Assembly (NCBI RefSeq): GCF_000615805.1
Contig: NZ_BAMJ01000024.1
Coordinates: 1-39,010, forward strand
DNA: 39,010 nucleotides
Source: Latilactobacillus fuchuensis DSM 14340 = JCM 11249
GTDB lineage: Bacteria > Bacillota > Bacilli > Lactobacillales > Lactobacillaceae
Direction of reading: 5' to 3'
The notes under the pieces were generated by a model. That model did no database searches and was not told where the DNA came from. It was given only the letters and a program-made list of their open reading frames with translations. Position numbers and translations under genes: made by a program. Positions 18,721 through 26,560 of the stretch are shown here, one piece after another. Each line of letters opens with the position of its first letter. Position 1 is the stretch's first letter.

Positions 18721-19713
18721 CTAATCTAACGCGAGTTGCGTCCGCAATAAACTCGACATCTTGCTAACTTCAGTACTATCCATGACTTGGAACGATTGAC
18801 CGTCAATCATCTGGCCCGTTCCTTTCAATTGTTGCGTCTTGAAATTCATTGCATCCCCGTAATTCTGTTGAATATTAACCATATCCTTCAACGTTAAATT
18901 CGTTTGCATATTATTTTCGAGGACTTGTAAGAACTTATTGTAGTTGGTCACAATGTTAATATTCGTTGCTTTCTTCAAGACAGCTTGAATCACTGCTTGT
19001 TGGCGTAATTGACGGCCGAAATCACCTTGTGGATCGTCATAACGCATCCGTGAGAATTTCAATGCTTGCGCGCCATCTAAGTTCAGAGTGCCTTTGGTGA
19101 AATGTTCATTTTCATAGGTGAAATCAAGGGTATTCTTAACGGTCACACCATCGACGGCATCCACCAACTGTTCCAACCCCTTCATGTTCATCATGACGTA
19201 ATAATCAACCGGCACGTTCAAGAATGCTTGGACCGTGTTGACCGCCATTGGAATGCCACCATAAGCGTACGCCGCATTAATCTTAGCGGTTTGACCGTAG
19301 CCAACGATCGGCACCCGTGAATCACGGGCGATACTGAGCATATTTGTTTGTTTCGTTGTCGGGTTGACCGTTGCGAGAATCATGGTATCCGTCCGACCTT
19401 TATAGGTCCGACCCAATTCCCCGGTATCCGTTCCTAATAAGAGAATTGAAAATGGCGTTTTCTTATTCAACGTCACACTTTGGTTCGCTTTACGTTTGTT
19501 TTGCGTTTTACCTTTTGTTTTATAAACTGTTTTAGCAGTCTGATTGACATCGTAGTAGACCTTAGCGGCAAATGCGCCCCCGGCTAAGATTAATACCCCG
19601 AGAATTACTAGAATGACCTTAGTCACTGTCCAGCCCTTCCGGTGGTGCTTATGATGATGGTGACGTCGTTGACGCTGCTGTTCAGGTTGCTGATTTGTTT
19701 CATCAGAATTCAT
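18721..19713 (-). CDS. LytR-CpsA-Psr (LCP) family glycopolymer ligase
   Basis: First gene of the EPS operon. The 330-aa protein has a basic, His-rich cytoplasmic start (RQRRHHHHKHHRKG), one membrane anchor (about 29-50) and an extracellular LCP domain with the conserved LLGTDTGE, GRTDTMILATVNP, SIARDSRV and FSRMRYDDPQGDFGRQLRQQ segments, holding the Asp and Arg residues that bind the pyrophosphate lipid. Such proteins attach glycopolymers from the undecaprenyl carrier to the cell wall. A promoter and a GGGGGA ribosome binding site precede ATG 19713. Confidence 0.93.
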   Translation of the reverse strand: MNSDETNQQPEQQRQRRHHHHKHHRKGWTVTKVILVILGVLILAGGAFAAKVYYDVNQTAKTVYKTKGKTQNKRKANQSVTLNKKTPFSILLLGTDTGELGRTYKGRTDTMILATVNPTTKQTNMLSIARDSRVPIVGYGQTAKINAAYAYGGIPMAVNTVQAFLNVPVDYYVMMNMKGLEQLVDAVDGVTVKNTLDFTYENEHFTKGTLNLDGAQALKFSRMRYDDPQGDFGRQLRQQAVIQAVLKKATNINIVTNYNKFLQVLENNMQTNLTLKDMVNIQQNYGDAMNFKTQQLKGTGQMIDGQSFQVMDSTEVSKMSSLLRTQLALD

Positions 19714-19729
19714 AATGATGTTTCCCCCT

Positions 19730-19741
19730 TGAAACGCGTTT
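19730..19741. promoter_or_regulatory. Perfect 12-bp palindrome in the EPS leader
   Basis: GAAACGCGTTTC lies between the EPS promoter -10 (19767) and the LCP ribosome binding site. It may be an operator or a small hairpin in the leader; no protein can be assigned. Confidence 0.35.
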
Positions 19742-19766
19742 CGTAAAAGTAATCGTAATATACTCC

Positions 19767-19795
19767 ATTATAGGATAACTAGCGGTAAAAAACAA
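19767..19795 (-). promoter_or_regulatory. EPS operon promoter
   Basis: On the minus strand: -35 TTGTTT (19790-19795), a spacer of exactly 17 nt and a consensus -10 TATAAT (19767-19772). The start codon is about 50 nt downstream. Confidence 0.7.
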
Positions 19796-19864
19796 AATCC
19801 TTTTTGGGGTTAATTACTTTTATAAAATTGTTCACAATTTAAATATCAACTATTAGCGACTATT

Positions 19865-20797
19865 TTAATGTTGTTCTTTACGCCGTTCGATAAAGTCGTA
19901 CACCTTGCCCCGACTGGTATCGACTCGTCCGTGCAAAGCCTCTTCAACGACGACATTCAAGACCGCGCCGACCATTAGGACAGTGGCAGAATAATTAAGC
20001 CAGAGTAACAAAATGATGAAAACACCGATTGTCCCATAACTATTCCACGAGGTCCCAAAGTAGCGCATATACAATGAAAAGCCTTGCGCTAACGCTAACC
20101 AACCGACCGTCGTTAGTATTGCACCGGGAATCACACTCCGCATTCGCATTTTAACGTTCGGAATGAAAAAGTAGATAAAAATTAGAATAATAAAAACGAC
20201 GCTCGCTGTTACGGGCCATTTTAAACTACTAAAAATATTAATATAATGCGGTGGAATCTTAAAGATTGGCGCAATTAATTCGAGCACTTGTTGCCCAAAC
20301 GTAAATACCAGAATTAGACTAATCAATAATAGTAGTAGGACTAATGTACTCCCCAGCGAGATTAGGCGTTTCAAAACAAAATTCTGAACCTTTTCGACAC
20401 CGTAAGCGCGGTTAATGCTGTCCTTCAAAGCATTGATTCCTTTACTAGCCGCCCACATTGTCCCGATTACCCCGATTGATAATAAACCGCTGTTCGGTTT
20501 GTTGAGTAACGATTGAAGTGTTGGCATAACCCGATTAAAGATGGCGGGTGGCACAGCCGTTTGAACGTAACTGGCAACTGCCATCACATCTAAATGGAAA
20601 TAAGGTAACGCGTTCCCAATCACGATTAATAATGGAAAGACGGATAATAGTGCAAAATAAGCAATTACTTTTGAACTGTCGCTGATGTTCGCTTCAGATG
20701 AACGCAAGATCATTAATTTAATAAAAGCGACTGTTTTTCGCCTTTTTGGTAACGACTGTCGTAGGATCGGCACGTCATGTTGTTTCTCAGTTTTCAT
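19865..20797 (-). CDS. YihY/BrkB family membrane protein
   Basis: A 310-aa inner-membrane protein with six or so hydrophobic helices (first near IAYFALLSVFPLLIVIGNALPY; last near TVLMVGAVLNVVVEE) and the family pattern GVIGTMWAASKGINALKDSINRAYGVE. The molecular role of this family is not established; it was once misannotated as RNase BN. ATG 20797 is chosen over upstream in-frame starts because AAGGAG precedes it and the likely -10 (20820-20825) lies downstream of those starts. It is monocistronic. Confidence 0.88.
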   Translation of the reverse strand: MKTEKQHDVPILRQSLPKRRKTVAFIKLMILRSSEANISDSSKVIAYFALLSVFPLLIVIGNALPYFHLDVMAVASYVQTAVPPAIFNRVMPTLQSLLNKPNSGLLSIGVIGTMWAASKGINALKDSINRAYGVEKVQNFVLKRLISLGSTLVLLLLLISLILVFTFGQQVLELIAPIFKIPPHYINIFSSLKWPVTASVVFIILIFIYFFIPNVKMRMRSVIPGAILTTVGWLALAQGFSLYMRYFGTSWNSYGTIGVFIILLLWLNYSATVLMVGAVLNVVVEEALHGRVDTSRGKVYDFIERRKEQH

Positions 20798-20819
20798 AAG
20801 ACTCCTTATAAACTTAATC

Positions 20820-20848
20820 ATTATACCCTCGTCAAATATTGGCCACAA
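20820..20848 (-). promoter_or_regulatory. Promoter of the YihY/BrkB gene
   Basis: Minus strand -35 TTGTGG (20843-20848), 17-nt spacer, -10 TATAAT (20820-20825), about 22 nt before the ATG. A second TATAAT lies at 20885-20890 on the same strand, next to the palindrome TGATTAATCA (20892-20901), and could be an alternative promoter. Confidence 0.6.
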
Positions 20849-20996
20849 GAGCGTCAAACGTTATAAAATTGACTATCATCGCCTATTATACATGATTAAT
20901 CACGCCACTTGATTATTTTCTGAAAACAAAATGACTTTCATTAATACGGTTAAGGATATCGAACCAATCGTTGCAATCAATTTCACAAGCCAATCA

Positions 20997-21041
20997 TAAA
21001 AAAGCCACTACCGATTATTGTTTAATCGGTAGTGGCCTTTT
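20997..21041. terminator. Strong bidirectional terminator
   Basis: Perfect 14-bp stem (21004-21017 with 21023-21036), A-run before and T-run after. On the minus strand it ends the map transcript after the palindromic element B1 and fragment B2. Confidence 0.92.
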
Positions 21042-21044
21042 GAG

Positions 21045-21078
21045 GCTGTGCTTAAGATTTAAACGCTTGAGAGAGCAC
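21045..21078 (-). repeat. Palindromic element fragment B2
   Basis: The sense strand from 21078 reads GTGCTCTCTCAAGCGTTTAA, identical to the start of element C4 at 25031, and then loses similarity before the terminator. It is a 5' half-element cut off after about 30 nt. Confidence 0.7.
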
Positions 21079-21093
21079 TCATTTCTCTTTAAC

Positions 21094-21206
21094 GTGCTTC
21101 TGAGCTAGCTTCTTCCGTCTAGCTACGATTCGCAAATCATGACCAAATTCAGGTCATAATTCACTAATCTAGGCTATACTCAGAAGCTGACCAGCTCAGT
21201 CAGCAC
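21094..21206 (-). repeat. Palindromic element B1 (subtype I) behind map
   Basis: Begins GTGCT four bases after the map stop codon and ends AGCAC. Outer stem CTGAGCT/AGCTCAG, AGCTTCT/AGAAGCT, then the same GAGTATAGCCTA and GTAGCTAGACGGAAG loop as A3 and C1. It is nearly identical to C1 (24646) except for its apical loop and arms. Confidence 0.85.
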
Positions 21207-21210
21207 TCAT

Positions 21211-22005
21211 CTAGTCTATCAAGTATTTTGGATCTTCATTGGCATGGGCGGTTAGAATTTTAGGGCCATCTTTGGTAATGGCGATGGTGTGTTCATATTG
21301 TGCACATGGTGTGCCATCGGCTGTGACGTAGTATTCCCAATTGTCACCCTTGGCTTCTCGAGATGCAATGTGCCATGTCCCCATGCTAATCATGGGTTCG
21401 ATGGTGATTGTCATCCCTTCTTTAAGGCGTAACCCTTTACCAGCTTCACCGTAATGTGGGACGTTTGGTTGTTCGTGCATTGTTGGTTGGATACCGTGAC
21501 CAATTAATTCGCGGATATCACCATAGTTATTTTCAACTTCGGTAAATTGTTGGATTGCATGACCAATATCACCAATTCGGTTACCAATCACGGCTTGATC
21601 AATCCCTAAGTAGAGTGATTTAAGCGTGTCATCCATTAATTTTTGTAATTCGGGTTTCACTTCGCCAACCGCATAAGTCCAGCAAGCGTCACTTTCGTAA
21701 CCGTCTAGATTAACCGTCATATCAACACTGACAATATCGCCAGTCTTCAGAATCAAGTTCTTGCGGGGTGTGGCATGGGCTACTTCTTCATTAACACTGA
21801 CACAGGTTGCATATTTGTAACCTTCAAACCCTTTTTCTGAAGCGCGGGCACCGTGACTTTCAATGTAATCATTAGCGAATTCTTCAATGACCCAGCTAGA
21901 AATACCTGGTTTGATAATATCAAATAACCCTTGTTGTACACCGGCAATGACGGCACCTGATGCGGCCATCCCTTTAATTTCTCGTTCAGATTTTAATGTA
22001 ATCAA
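21211..22005 (-). CDS. map: Methionine aminopeptidase, type I
   Basis: Removes the N-terminal Met from new proteins in the cytosol. The 264-aa protein has the five metal ligands of the family: Asp95 and Asp106 (SVDMTVNL...ESDACW), His170 (IGHGIQ), Glu203 (TIEPMI) and Glu238 (YEHTIAI), plus His77 near the substrate pocket. The start TTG 22005 is chosen because GGAGG ends about 8 nt upstream and the product then begins MITLKSEREI as in homologues; a longer frame up to 22080 would reach close to the promoter. A -10 TATAAT lies at 22085-22090. The stop is followed by element B1. Confidence 0.95.
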   Translation of the reverse strand: MITLKSEREIKGMAASGAVIAGVQQGLFDIIKPGISSWVIEEFANDYIESHGARASEKGFEGYKYATCVSVNEEVAHATPRKNLILKTGDIVSVDMTVNLDGYESDACWTYAVGEVKPELQKLMDDTLKSLYLGIDQAVIGNRIGDIGHAIQQFTEVENNYGDIRELIGHGIQPTMHEQPNVPHYGEAGKGLRLKEGMTITIEPMISMGTWHIASREAKGDNWEYYVTADGTPCAQYEHTIAITKDGPKILTAHANEDPKYLID

Positions 22006-22084
22006 TCTTATGACCTCCAAGTCGTTCTTAACATGGTCCAACCCGATTATTAGTTTGAGAGTTGAATCATCGTTCTTCAAAACT

Positions 22085-22090
22085 ATTATA
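22085..22090 (-). promoter_or_regulatory. -10 box of the map promoter
   Basis: Consensus TATAAT on the minus strand about 80 nt before the TTG start. No good -35 is visible at 16-18 nt. Confidence 0.5.
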
Positions 22091-22184
22091 CGCTATTTAC
22101 CCTTAAAATGGTGTTAATCCACTGTTTTTAGCAACTTTTTTCAATCATCGAATCGCTCAGTCCTTTTATTATAGAATGGAATTT

Positions 22185-22192
22185 GCTATAAT
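22185..22192 (+). promoter_or_regulatory. Extended -10 promoter of the flavodoxin gene
   Basis: TGC followed by TATAAT (22187-22192) is an extended -10 element; the -35 position (TTTTAT, 22164-22169) is weak. The ATG follows about 69 nt downstream. Confidence 0.6.
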
Positions 22193-22260
22193 ATCGGATA
22201 GTATTGCAGACATTTTACGGTGAGTTAATCGTAATCGTTTAGATGAAAGGATGACCAATC

Positions 22261-22713
22261 ATGGCAACTGCCAAAGTAGTCTACGCAAGTATGACTGGTA
22301 ATAATGAAGAAATTGCTGAAATCGTTGAAGAAGCCTTAGAAAATGCGAACGTTTCAGTCGAAACAACCGAAATCTCACAAGCTGATCCTGCTGATTTTGA
22401 AGATGCAGATATCTGTATTGTTTGTAGCTATACCTATGGGGACGATGGCGACTTACCTGACGAAGCCGTCGATTTCTACGAGGATTTAAAAGAAGAAGAT
22501 TTAACGGGCAAGGTTTATGGTGTCTGTGGCTCTGGTGATACCTTCTACGATGAATTCTGTAAAGTCGTTGATGATTTTGCAGCTATCTTCGAACAAACTG
22601 GCGCTACTAAGGGGGCAGACGTCGTTAAAGTCGATTTAGCACCTGAAGCTGACGACATTGCTAACCTAGAAAAATTCGTTAGCGAAATCGTCGCTAAGCA
22701 ACAAAGTCTCTAA
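22261..22713 (+). CDS. Flavodoxin
   Basis: A 150-aa acidic FMN-binding electron carrier. The FMN phosphate loop SMTGNNEEIAE is at residues 10-20, the middle aromatic-acidic loop is SYTYGDDGDLPDE and the second is GSGDTFYDEFC. Length and acidity match short-chain flavodoxins. It has its own promoter, a ribosome binding site AAGGATG and a terminator, so it is a single-gene unit divergent from map. Its redox partners are not encoded here. Confidence 0.93.
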   Translation: MATAKVVYASMTGNNEEIAEIVEEALENANVSVETTEISQADPADFEDADICIVCSYTYGDDGDLPDEAVDFYEDLKEEDLTGKVYGVCGSGDTFYDEFCKVVDDFAAIFEQTGATKGADVVKVDLAPEADDIANLEKFVSEIVAKQQSL

Positions 22714-22737
22714 TTTTTAAAACTGACGACTGACTAG

Positions 22738-22766
22738 ATACCTGGGGTTGCCTGGGTATTTTTTTA
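22738..22766 (+). terminator. Flavodoxin terminator
   Basis: ATACC (22738-22742) pairs with GGTAT (22755-22759), with further G/C pairs inside, followed by seven Ts. Confidence 0.75.
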
Positions 22767-22811
22767 TATCATCACCTTTGTTGCATGATTAAACTAACTG
22801 AGGAGCTTACT

Positions 22812-23291
22812 ATGGCTTTTATCAAACGCATGATATTCAAGTATCGCGACTTTTTAACTTATACCGTTTTTGGTTTTTTAGCTTCCGTCGTTAACATTGC
22901 GACTTATTGGGTCTTTCGGCACACGCTGATTTGGCCGTATTTACTCGCGAACACGGTGGCTTGGTTAATTGCCAACCTATTTGGCTTTTTTACCAATAAA
23001 TCATTGGTCTTTCAATCGAAGTACACTAATTTTAGAGCGCTATTTAAAGAAATTATTTCATTTTTCTTTTTCCGCGGTGTCTCGTTCTTTTTAGACAACG
23101 GTCTGATGATTGTCGGCATTTCAATGCTCGGTTGGCACAGTATGACCGCCAAAATCATCGACCAATTGATTGTCGGCATCGTTAATTACATCACAACCAG
23201 CTATACATTCAAAAAATCCGAAAAACAAATGGCCCTACGCGGTCGTATTCTGCGCCATTATCACACAATCCGAAATCGAGGTAAATCATGA
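22812..23291 (+). CDS. GtrA family membrane protein 1
   Basis: A 159-aa protein with four hydrophobic helices and the GtrA patterns YTVFGFLASVVNIATYW and FFTNKSLVFQSKYTNF. GtrA proteins are thought to flip an undecaprenyl-phosphate-linked sugar made by a GtrB-type enzyme. The start at ATG 22812 follows GAGGAG by 6 nt; an upstream in-frame ATG at 22785 has no such site. Its last codons overlap the next gene in an ATGA. Together with the next two genes it forms a lipid-linked glycosylation cassette, likely for teichoic or lipoteichoic acid. Confidence 0.9.
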   Translation: MAFIKRMIFKYRDFLTYTVFGFLASVVNIATYWVFRHTLIWPYLLANTVAWLIANLFGFFTNKSLVFQSKYTNFRALFKEIISFFFFRGVSFFLDNGLMIVGISMLGWHSMTAKIIDQLIVGIVNYITTSYTFKKSEKQMALRGRILRHYHTIRNRGKS

Positions 23292-23710
23292 TTAAAACTG
23301 CCCAAACCCTTATTCATAAATATCGGGAACAACTGATGTATCTCGTTTTTGGTGTCTTAACAACCTTGGTTAATATGGTCGTCTTCTTCGTCCTAGACCG
23401 TTACACTGGCTGGTATTATTTACTAAGCAATACAATCGCGTGGTTTTTATCCGTTCTTTTCGCTTTCTTTACGAATAAAACTTGGGTCTTCCAATCAAAA
23501 TATACCAACTTCACTGCTTTTATCCGTGAAATGGGTGGTTTCTTCTTCTTTCGTGGTATATCCTATTTAATGGATACCGCTATTATGTTTGTTGGGATTT
23601 CATTATTAGCGGGTCCCAACATGGTCGTTAAAATTATCGATCAAGTTGTCGTTATTTTAGCCAATTATATTTTTAGTAAATGGATTTTTAATCAAAAATC
23701 GGGGGATTAA
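23288..23710 (+). CDS. GtrA family membrane protein 2
   Basis: A 140-aa paralogue of the preceding gene, four membrane helices, with YLVFGVLTTLVNMVVFF and FFTNKTWVFQSKYTNF in the same places. It overlaps the first gtrA (ATGA) and ends 1 nt before the glycosyltransferase. Two adjacent GtrA proteins suggest either a heteromeric flippase or a recent duplication that has diverged. Confidence 0.9.
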   Translation: MIKTAQTLIHKYREQLMYLVFGVLTTLVNMVVFFVLDRYTGWYYLLSNTIAWFLSVLFAFFTNKTWVFQSKYTNFTAFIREMGGFFFFRGISYLMDTAIMFVGISLLAGPNMVVKIIDQVVVILANYIFSKWIFNQKSGD

Positions 23711-23711
23711 C

Positions 23712-24644
23712 ATGCGTAAGACCATCTCAATCATTGTACCGTGCTATAACGAACAGGAATCAATTCCACTTTTTTACGCCGCCGTTGAAAAGGTGGCCGC
23801 GACACTCACCAATCATCAAATCGAATATTGGTTCGTTAACGATGGCTCAAGTGATCAATCGCTCGCCGAAATGCGGGCTTTACAAACCACTGATGTGGAT
23901 CACGTTCATTATATTTCTTTCTCACGTAATTTTGGCAAGGAAGCGGCGCTCTATGCGGGACTTCAAGCTGCGACTGGTGATTACGTGGCCGTAATGGATG
24001 TCGACTTACAAGATCCGCCCGCACTTTTACCTGAAATGATCAATGGTATCGAACAAGACGGTTTCGATTGTGTCGGTACCCGGCGAACAACCCGGGTTGG
24101 TGAACCACCAATTCGCTCTTTCTTTGCCAAACAATTCTACCGAATCATCAACCGGATTTCCCAAACTGAAATCGTTGATGGCGCCCGTGATTACCGTTTA
24201 ATGACCCGTCAAATGGTTGATGCAATCCTCGAAATGTCCGAATATAACCGTTTTTCTAAGGGTATTTTCAGTTGGGTTGGTTTCGACACTAAATATCTTG
24301 AATATCAGAATCAAGATCGCGTGGCCGGCACCACTAGTTGGTCTTTCTGGGGACTATTCAAATATTCCTTAGACGGGATTGTTACCTTCTCAGAAACACC
24401 GTTAGCTATCGCCTCATTTATCGGCTTCTTCTCGTTTATCATTGCGAGTCTAGCCTTAATTTTTATCATCATTCGCGCCTTAATTTTCGGCGACCCCACT
24501 AGCGGATGGCCATCATTGATTTCAGTCATGTTAATGGTCGGTGGCCTACAACTCCTCTGTCTAGGAATTGTCGGTAAATACATCGGTAAAATCTACCTAG
24601 AAGTTAAAAATCGCCCGGTATACATTGTTAAAGAAAAGAAATGA
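23712..24644 (+). CDS. GtrB/CsbB-type polyprenyl-phosphate glycosyltransferase
   Basis: A 310-aa GT2 enzyme that loads a sugar from a nucleotide donor onto undecaprenyl phosphate at the inner face of the membrane. It shows IIVPCYNEQESIPLFY (7-22), the metal-binding MDVDLQDPP around residue 96, and RRTTRVGEPPIRSFFAKQFYRI, then two C-terminal membrane helices (about 232-256 and 268-290), as in GtrB, CsbB and YkoT. With the two GtrA proteins it supplies two of the three parts of a GtrA/GtrB/GtrC system; no GT-C protein for the final transfer is present. The stop TGA is followed within 1 nt by the repeat element C1. Confidence 0.92.
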   Translation: MRKTISIIVPCYNEQESIPLFYAAVEKVAATLTNHQIEYWFVNDGSSDQSLAEMRALQTTDVDHVHYISFSRNFGKEAALYAGLQAATGDYVAVMDVDLQDPPALLPEMINGIEQDGFDCVGTRRTTRVGEPPIRSFFAKQFYRIINRISQTEIVDGARDYRLMTRQMVDAILEMSEYNRFSKGIFSWVGFDTKYLEYQNQDRVAGTTSWSFWGLFKYSLDGIVTFSETPLAIASFIGFFSFIIASLALIFIIIRALIFGDPTSGWPSLISVMLMVGGLQLLCLGIVGKYIGKIYLEVKNRPVYIVKEKK

Positions 24645-24645
24645 A

Positions 24646-24758
24646 GTGCTGACTGAGCTGTTCAGCTTCTGAGTATAGCCTAGATTAGTGAATTATGACC
24701 GGACTTTGGTCATAGTTTACTAATCGTAGCTAGACGGAAGAAGCTAGCTCAGAAGCAC
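24646..24758 (+). repeat. Palindromic element C1 (subtype I)
   Basis: GTGCT/AGCAC, CTGAGCT/AGCTCAG, AGCTTCT/AGAAGCT stems; internal GAGTATAGCCTA and GTAGCTAGACGGAAG; apical GATTAGTGAATTATGACC region pairing with its partner. Near-identical to B1 outside the apex. Confidence 0.85.
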
Positions 24759-24773
24759 GTTAAAGAGAAATGA

Positions 24774-24890
24774 GTGCTAACTTAAGTTGGTCAGGCTTTG
24801 AGGATTAACCTAAAAATCAGCGTTATGATTTGCACTCTGAATCATAACGCTGATTTTGTAGTTAACCGGAAAAGGCTACTTGAGAAGCAC
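24774..24890 (+). repeat. Palindromic element C2 (subtype II)
   Basis: GTGCT/AGCAC, CTTAAGT/ACTTGAG (one G-T pair), internal TTTGAGGATTAACCTA and GTAGTTAACCGGAAAAGG, apical AAAATCAGCGTTATGATT/AATCATAACGCTGATTTT, which is perfectly paired. Confidence 0.85.
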
Positions 24891-24902
24891 GTTATAATCG
24901 AA

Positions 24903-25017
24903 GTGCGACTTCTCACGGGTAGTTTCTGAGCATTAGCCTAGTTTTGCAAACAAAGGTCGAATTATGACCTTTGTTTGGGAAACGTAGCTAAGCACAGGAA
25001 ACTGTGAGAAGGAACAC
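24903..25017 (+). repeat. Palindromic element C3 (subtype III)
   Basis: CTTCTCAC/GTGAGAAG (8 bp), GTTTC/GAAAC, internal GAGCATTAGCCTA and CGTAGCTAAGCACAGG, apical CAAACAAAGGTC/GACCTTTGTTTG. The terminal stem is reduced to GTG/CAC. Confidence 0.85.
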
Positions 25018-25030
25018 GTTACAAAAATGA

Positions 25031-25143
25031 GTGCTCTCTCAAGCGTTTAAACCTTGAGCCTAACCTAAGAAACGCAATTATGGTTGAACTTGACCATGAT
25101 TGTGTTTCTGTAGTTAGGCGGAAAGGTTTGCTTGAGATAGCAC
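25031..25143 (+). repeat. Palindromic element C4 (subtype IV)
   Basis: GTGCT/AGCAC, CTCAAGC/GCTTGAG, AAACCTT/AAGGTTT-type stem, internal TTGAGCCTAACCTA and GTAGTTAGGCGGAAAGG, apical GAAACGCAATTATGGT pairing with ACCATGATTGTGTTTC. Its first 20 nt match fragment B2. Confidence 0.85.
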
Positions 25144-25204
25144 GTTAAAGAAAAAAATGAAGTTCTCACTCGAACGGGTAGTTTCTGAGCATTAACTCAA
25201 AAAT

Positions 25205-25252
25205 AAAAGGTAGTATTGCGACCTAGGAATCTAGGTTACAATACTACCTTTT
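25205..25252. terminator. Bidirectional terminator between gtrB array and wecB
   Basis: 14-bp stem (25205-25218 with 25239-25252) with A-run and T-run, plus an inner ACCTAG/CTAGGT stem. It replaces the 3' half of the partial element C5. Confidence 0.92.
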
Positions 25253-25262
25253 TAAATTATTT

Positions 25263-26402
25263 TTAAAATTCTTCTGGTTTCTCAGTTGTTTGACCAAAAT
25301 GATACGCAATTGCATCTAAAATCCGCTTAGAGGCAAAACCATCACCATATGGATTTTTAGCTTGGGCCATGGCATCATAGACTGCTTGATCATCCAATAA
25401 TTCAACCATGGCGTCATGGACTGCTTCTGGTTGAGTCCCCACTAATTTCAAGGTTCCAGCCGTCACGCCTTCAGGACGTTCAGTTGTATCGCGCAAAACA
25501 AGTACTGGTTTGCCTAGTGAAGGGGCTTCTTCTTGAACACCACCTGAATCAGACATAATGAAATAGCTACGAGCTGCTAAATTATGGAAATCAACAACAT
25601 CTAAGGGATCAATTAAATGAATCCGAGGGTGATTGCCCAAGATACTTTGCGCCGCTTCTTGCACAACTGGATTTAAATGGACCGGGTAAACAATTTCAAC
25701 ATCTTCATGGCTTTCGACCACTTGACGCATCACTTTAAAGACCCGCTTCATTGGTTCTCCCTGATTCTCGCGACGATGCATCGTTACTAGAATCATTCGT
25801 TTATCTGCATCAACAACCTTTAGAATATCGTGATTATATTCAGTTTGAACAGTTTGTTTCAAAGCATCAATCGCCGTATTTCCTGTAATAAAGACTGCTT
25901 TAGCTGGATGATTCTCTTGTAATAAATTAGCTTTACTTTGACTAGTTGGTGCAAAATAAATATCACTCAATACATCCGTTAATTGACGATTCATTTCTTC
26001 AGGGAATGGTGAATATTTATCCCATGTCCGTAAACCGGCTTCAACATGTCCGATGGCTGTTTGATTATAAAAAGCACTGATACTAGCCGCAAAAGTGGTC
26101 GTTGTATCGCCATGAACTAACACAATATCAGGTTTTTCAGTGGCAATCACGTGGTCTAAATTCATTAAGACATTACTCGTAATTTCACTCAACGTTTGTC
26201 GTTGTTTCATAACGTCTAGATCATAATCCGGTTTAATTTTAAAAATCTCAAGCACTTGATCTAGCATTTGCCGATGTTGTGCGGTCACGACTGTAACTGC
26301 TTCAAACTCGGTATGGCGTTTCTTCAATTCTAAAACAAGTGGTGCCATTTTAATTGCCTCTGGACGTGTGCCAAAAACAGTCATTACTTTAATCTTAGAC
26401 AC
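25263..26402 (-). CDS. wecB: UDP-N-acetylglucosamine 2-epimerase (non-hydrolysing)
   Basis: Interconverts UDP-GlcNAc and UDP-ManNAc, feeding wall teichoic acid linkage units or glycopolymers. The 379-aa enzyme begins VMTVFGTRPEAIKMAPLVLEL (in part: GTRPEAIKMAP), has GHVEAGLRT near residue 118, FPEEMNRQLTD and SDSGGVQEEAPSLGKPVLVLR (in part) near 290, all standard for WecB/MnaA. It starts with GTG 26402, preceded by GGAGG. A promoter is visible at 26442-26470. It is convergent with the GtrA/GtrB genes. Confidence 0.95.
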   Translation of the reverse strand: MSKIKVMTVFGTRPEAIKMAPLVLELKKRHTEFEAVTVVTAQHRQMLDQVLEIFKIKPDYDLDVMKQRQTLSEITSNVLMNLDHVIATEKPDIVLVHGDTTTTFAASISAFYNQTAIGHVEAGLRTWDKYSPFPEEMNRQLTDVLSDIYFAPTSQSKANLLQENHPAKAVFITGNTAIDALKQTVQTEYNHDILKVVDADKRMILVTMHRRENQGEPMKRVFKVMRQVVESHEDVEIVYPVHLNPVVQEAAQSILGNHPRIHLIDPLDVVDFHNLAARSYFIMSDSGGVQEEAPSLGKPVLVLRDTTERPEGVTAGTLKLVGTQPEAVHDAMVELLDDQAVYDAMAQAKNPYGDGFASKRILDAIAYHFGQTTEKPEEF

Positions 26403-26441
26403 AAATAAACCTCCTACTAATTCTGATTGCTATCCCTTACT

Positions 26442-26470
26442 ATGCTACACGTTTCACCTACAATTGACAA
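26442..26470 (-). promoter_or_regulatory. Putative wecB promoter
   Basis: Minus strand -35 TTGTCA (26465-26470), 17-nt spacer, -10 TAGCAT (26442-26447). Confidence 0.5.
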
Positions 26471-26518
26471 TTAATATTATCATAATTTAAAAAGATTTAG
26501 CGATATCATATCTAACCC

Positions 26519-26560
26519 AAAAGAGAAGTCTCATCCAATTCGGATGGACTTCTCTTTTAA
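26519..26560 (-). terminator. Terminator of the TetR gene
   Basis: Long interrupted stem (AAAAGAGAAGT...ACTTCTCTTTT with inner CATCC/GGATG) just after the TetR stop codon; symmetrical A/T flanks make it possibly bidirectional. Confidence 0.85.

Larger units (their letters stand above)
24646..25200 (+). repeat. Array C: four complete and one partial palindromic element between gtrB and wecB
   Basis: This 618-nt gene-free region is almost wholly made of elements C1 24646-24758, C2 24774-24890, C3 24903-25017, C4 25031-25143 and a 5' half C5 (about 25161-25200), all in the gtrB sense direction. Linkers such as GTTAAAGAGAAATGA resemble the gtrB end GTTAAAGAAAAGAAATGA. A bidirectional terminator follows. 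No open frame of note. Confidence 0.88.

Noticed and set aside
24646-25143. Integron attC sites, suggested by GTTAAAG at the ends of folded palindromes
   Set aside because: The last base does not fit the GTTRRRY core, there is no complementary RYYYAAC at the 5' end in most units, and no integrase or cassette ORFs lie between units.
24646-25200. CRISPR array
   Set aside because: The repeated unit is ~115 nt and itself palindromic, linkers are only 12-18 nt and resemble each other, units differ in sequence, and no cas genes are near.
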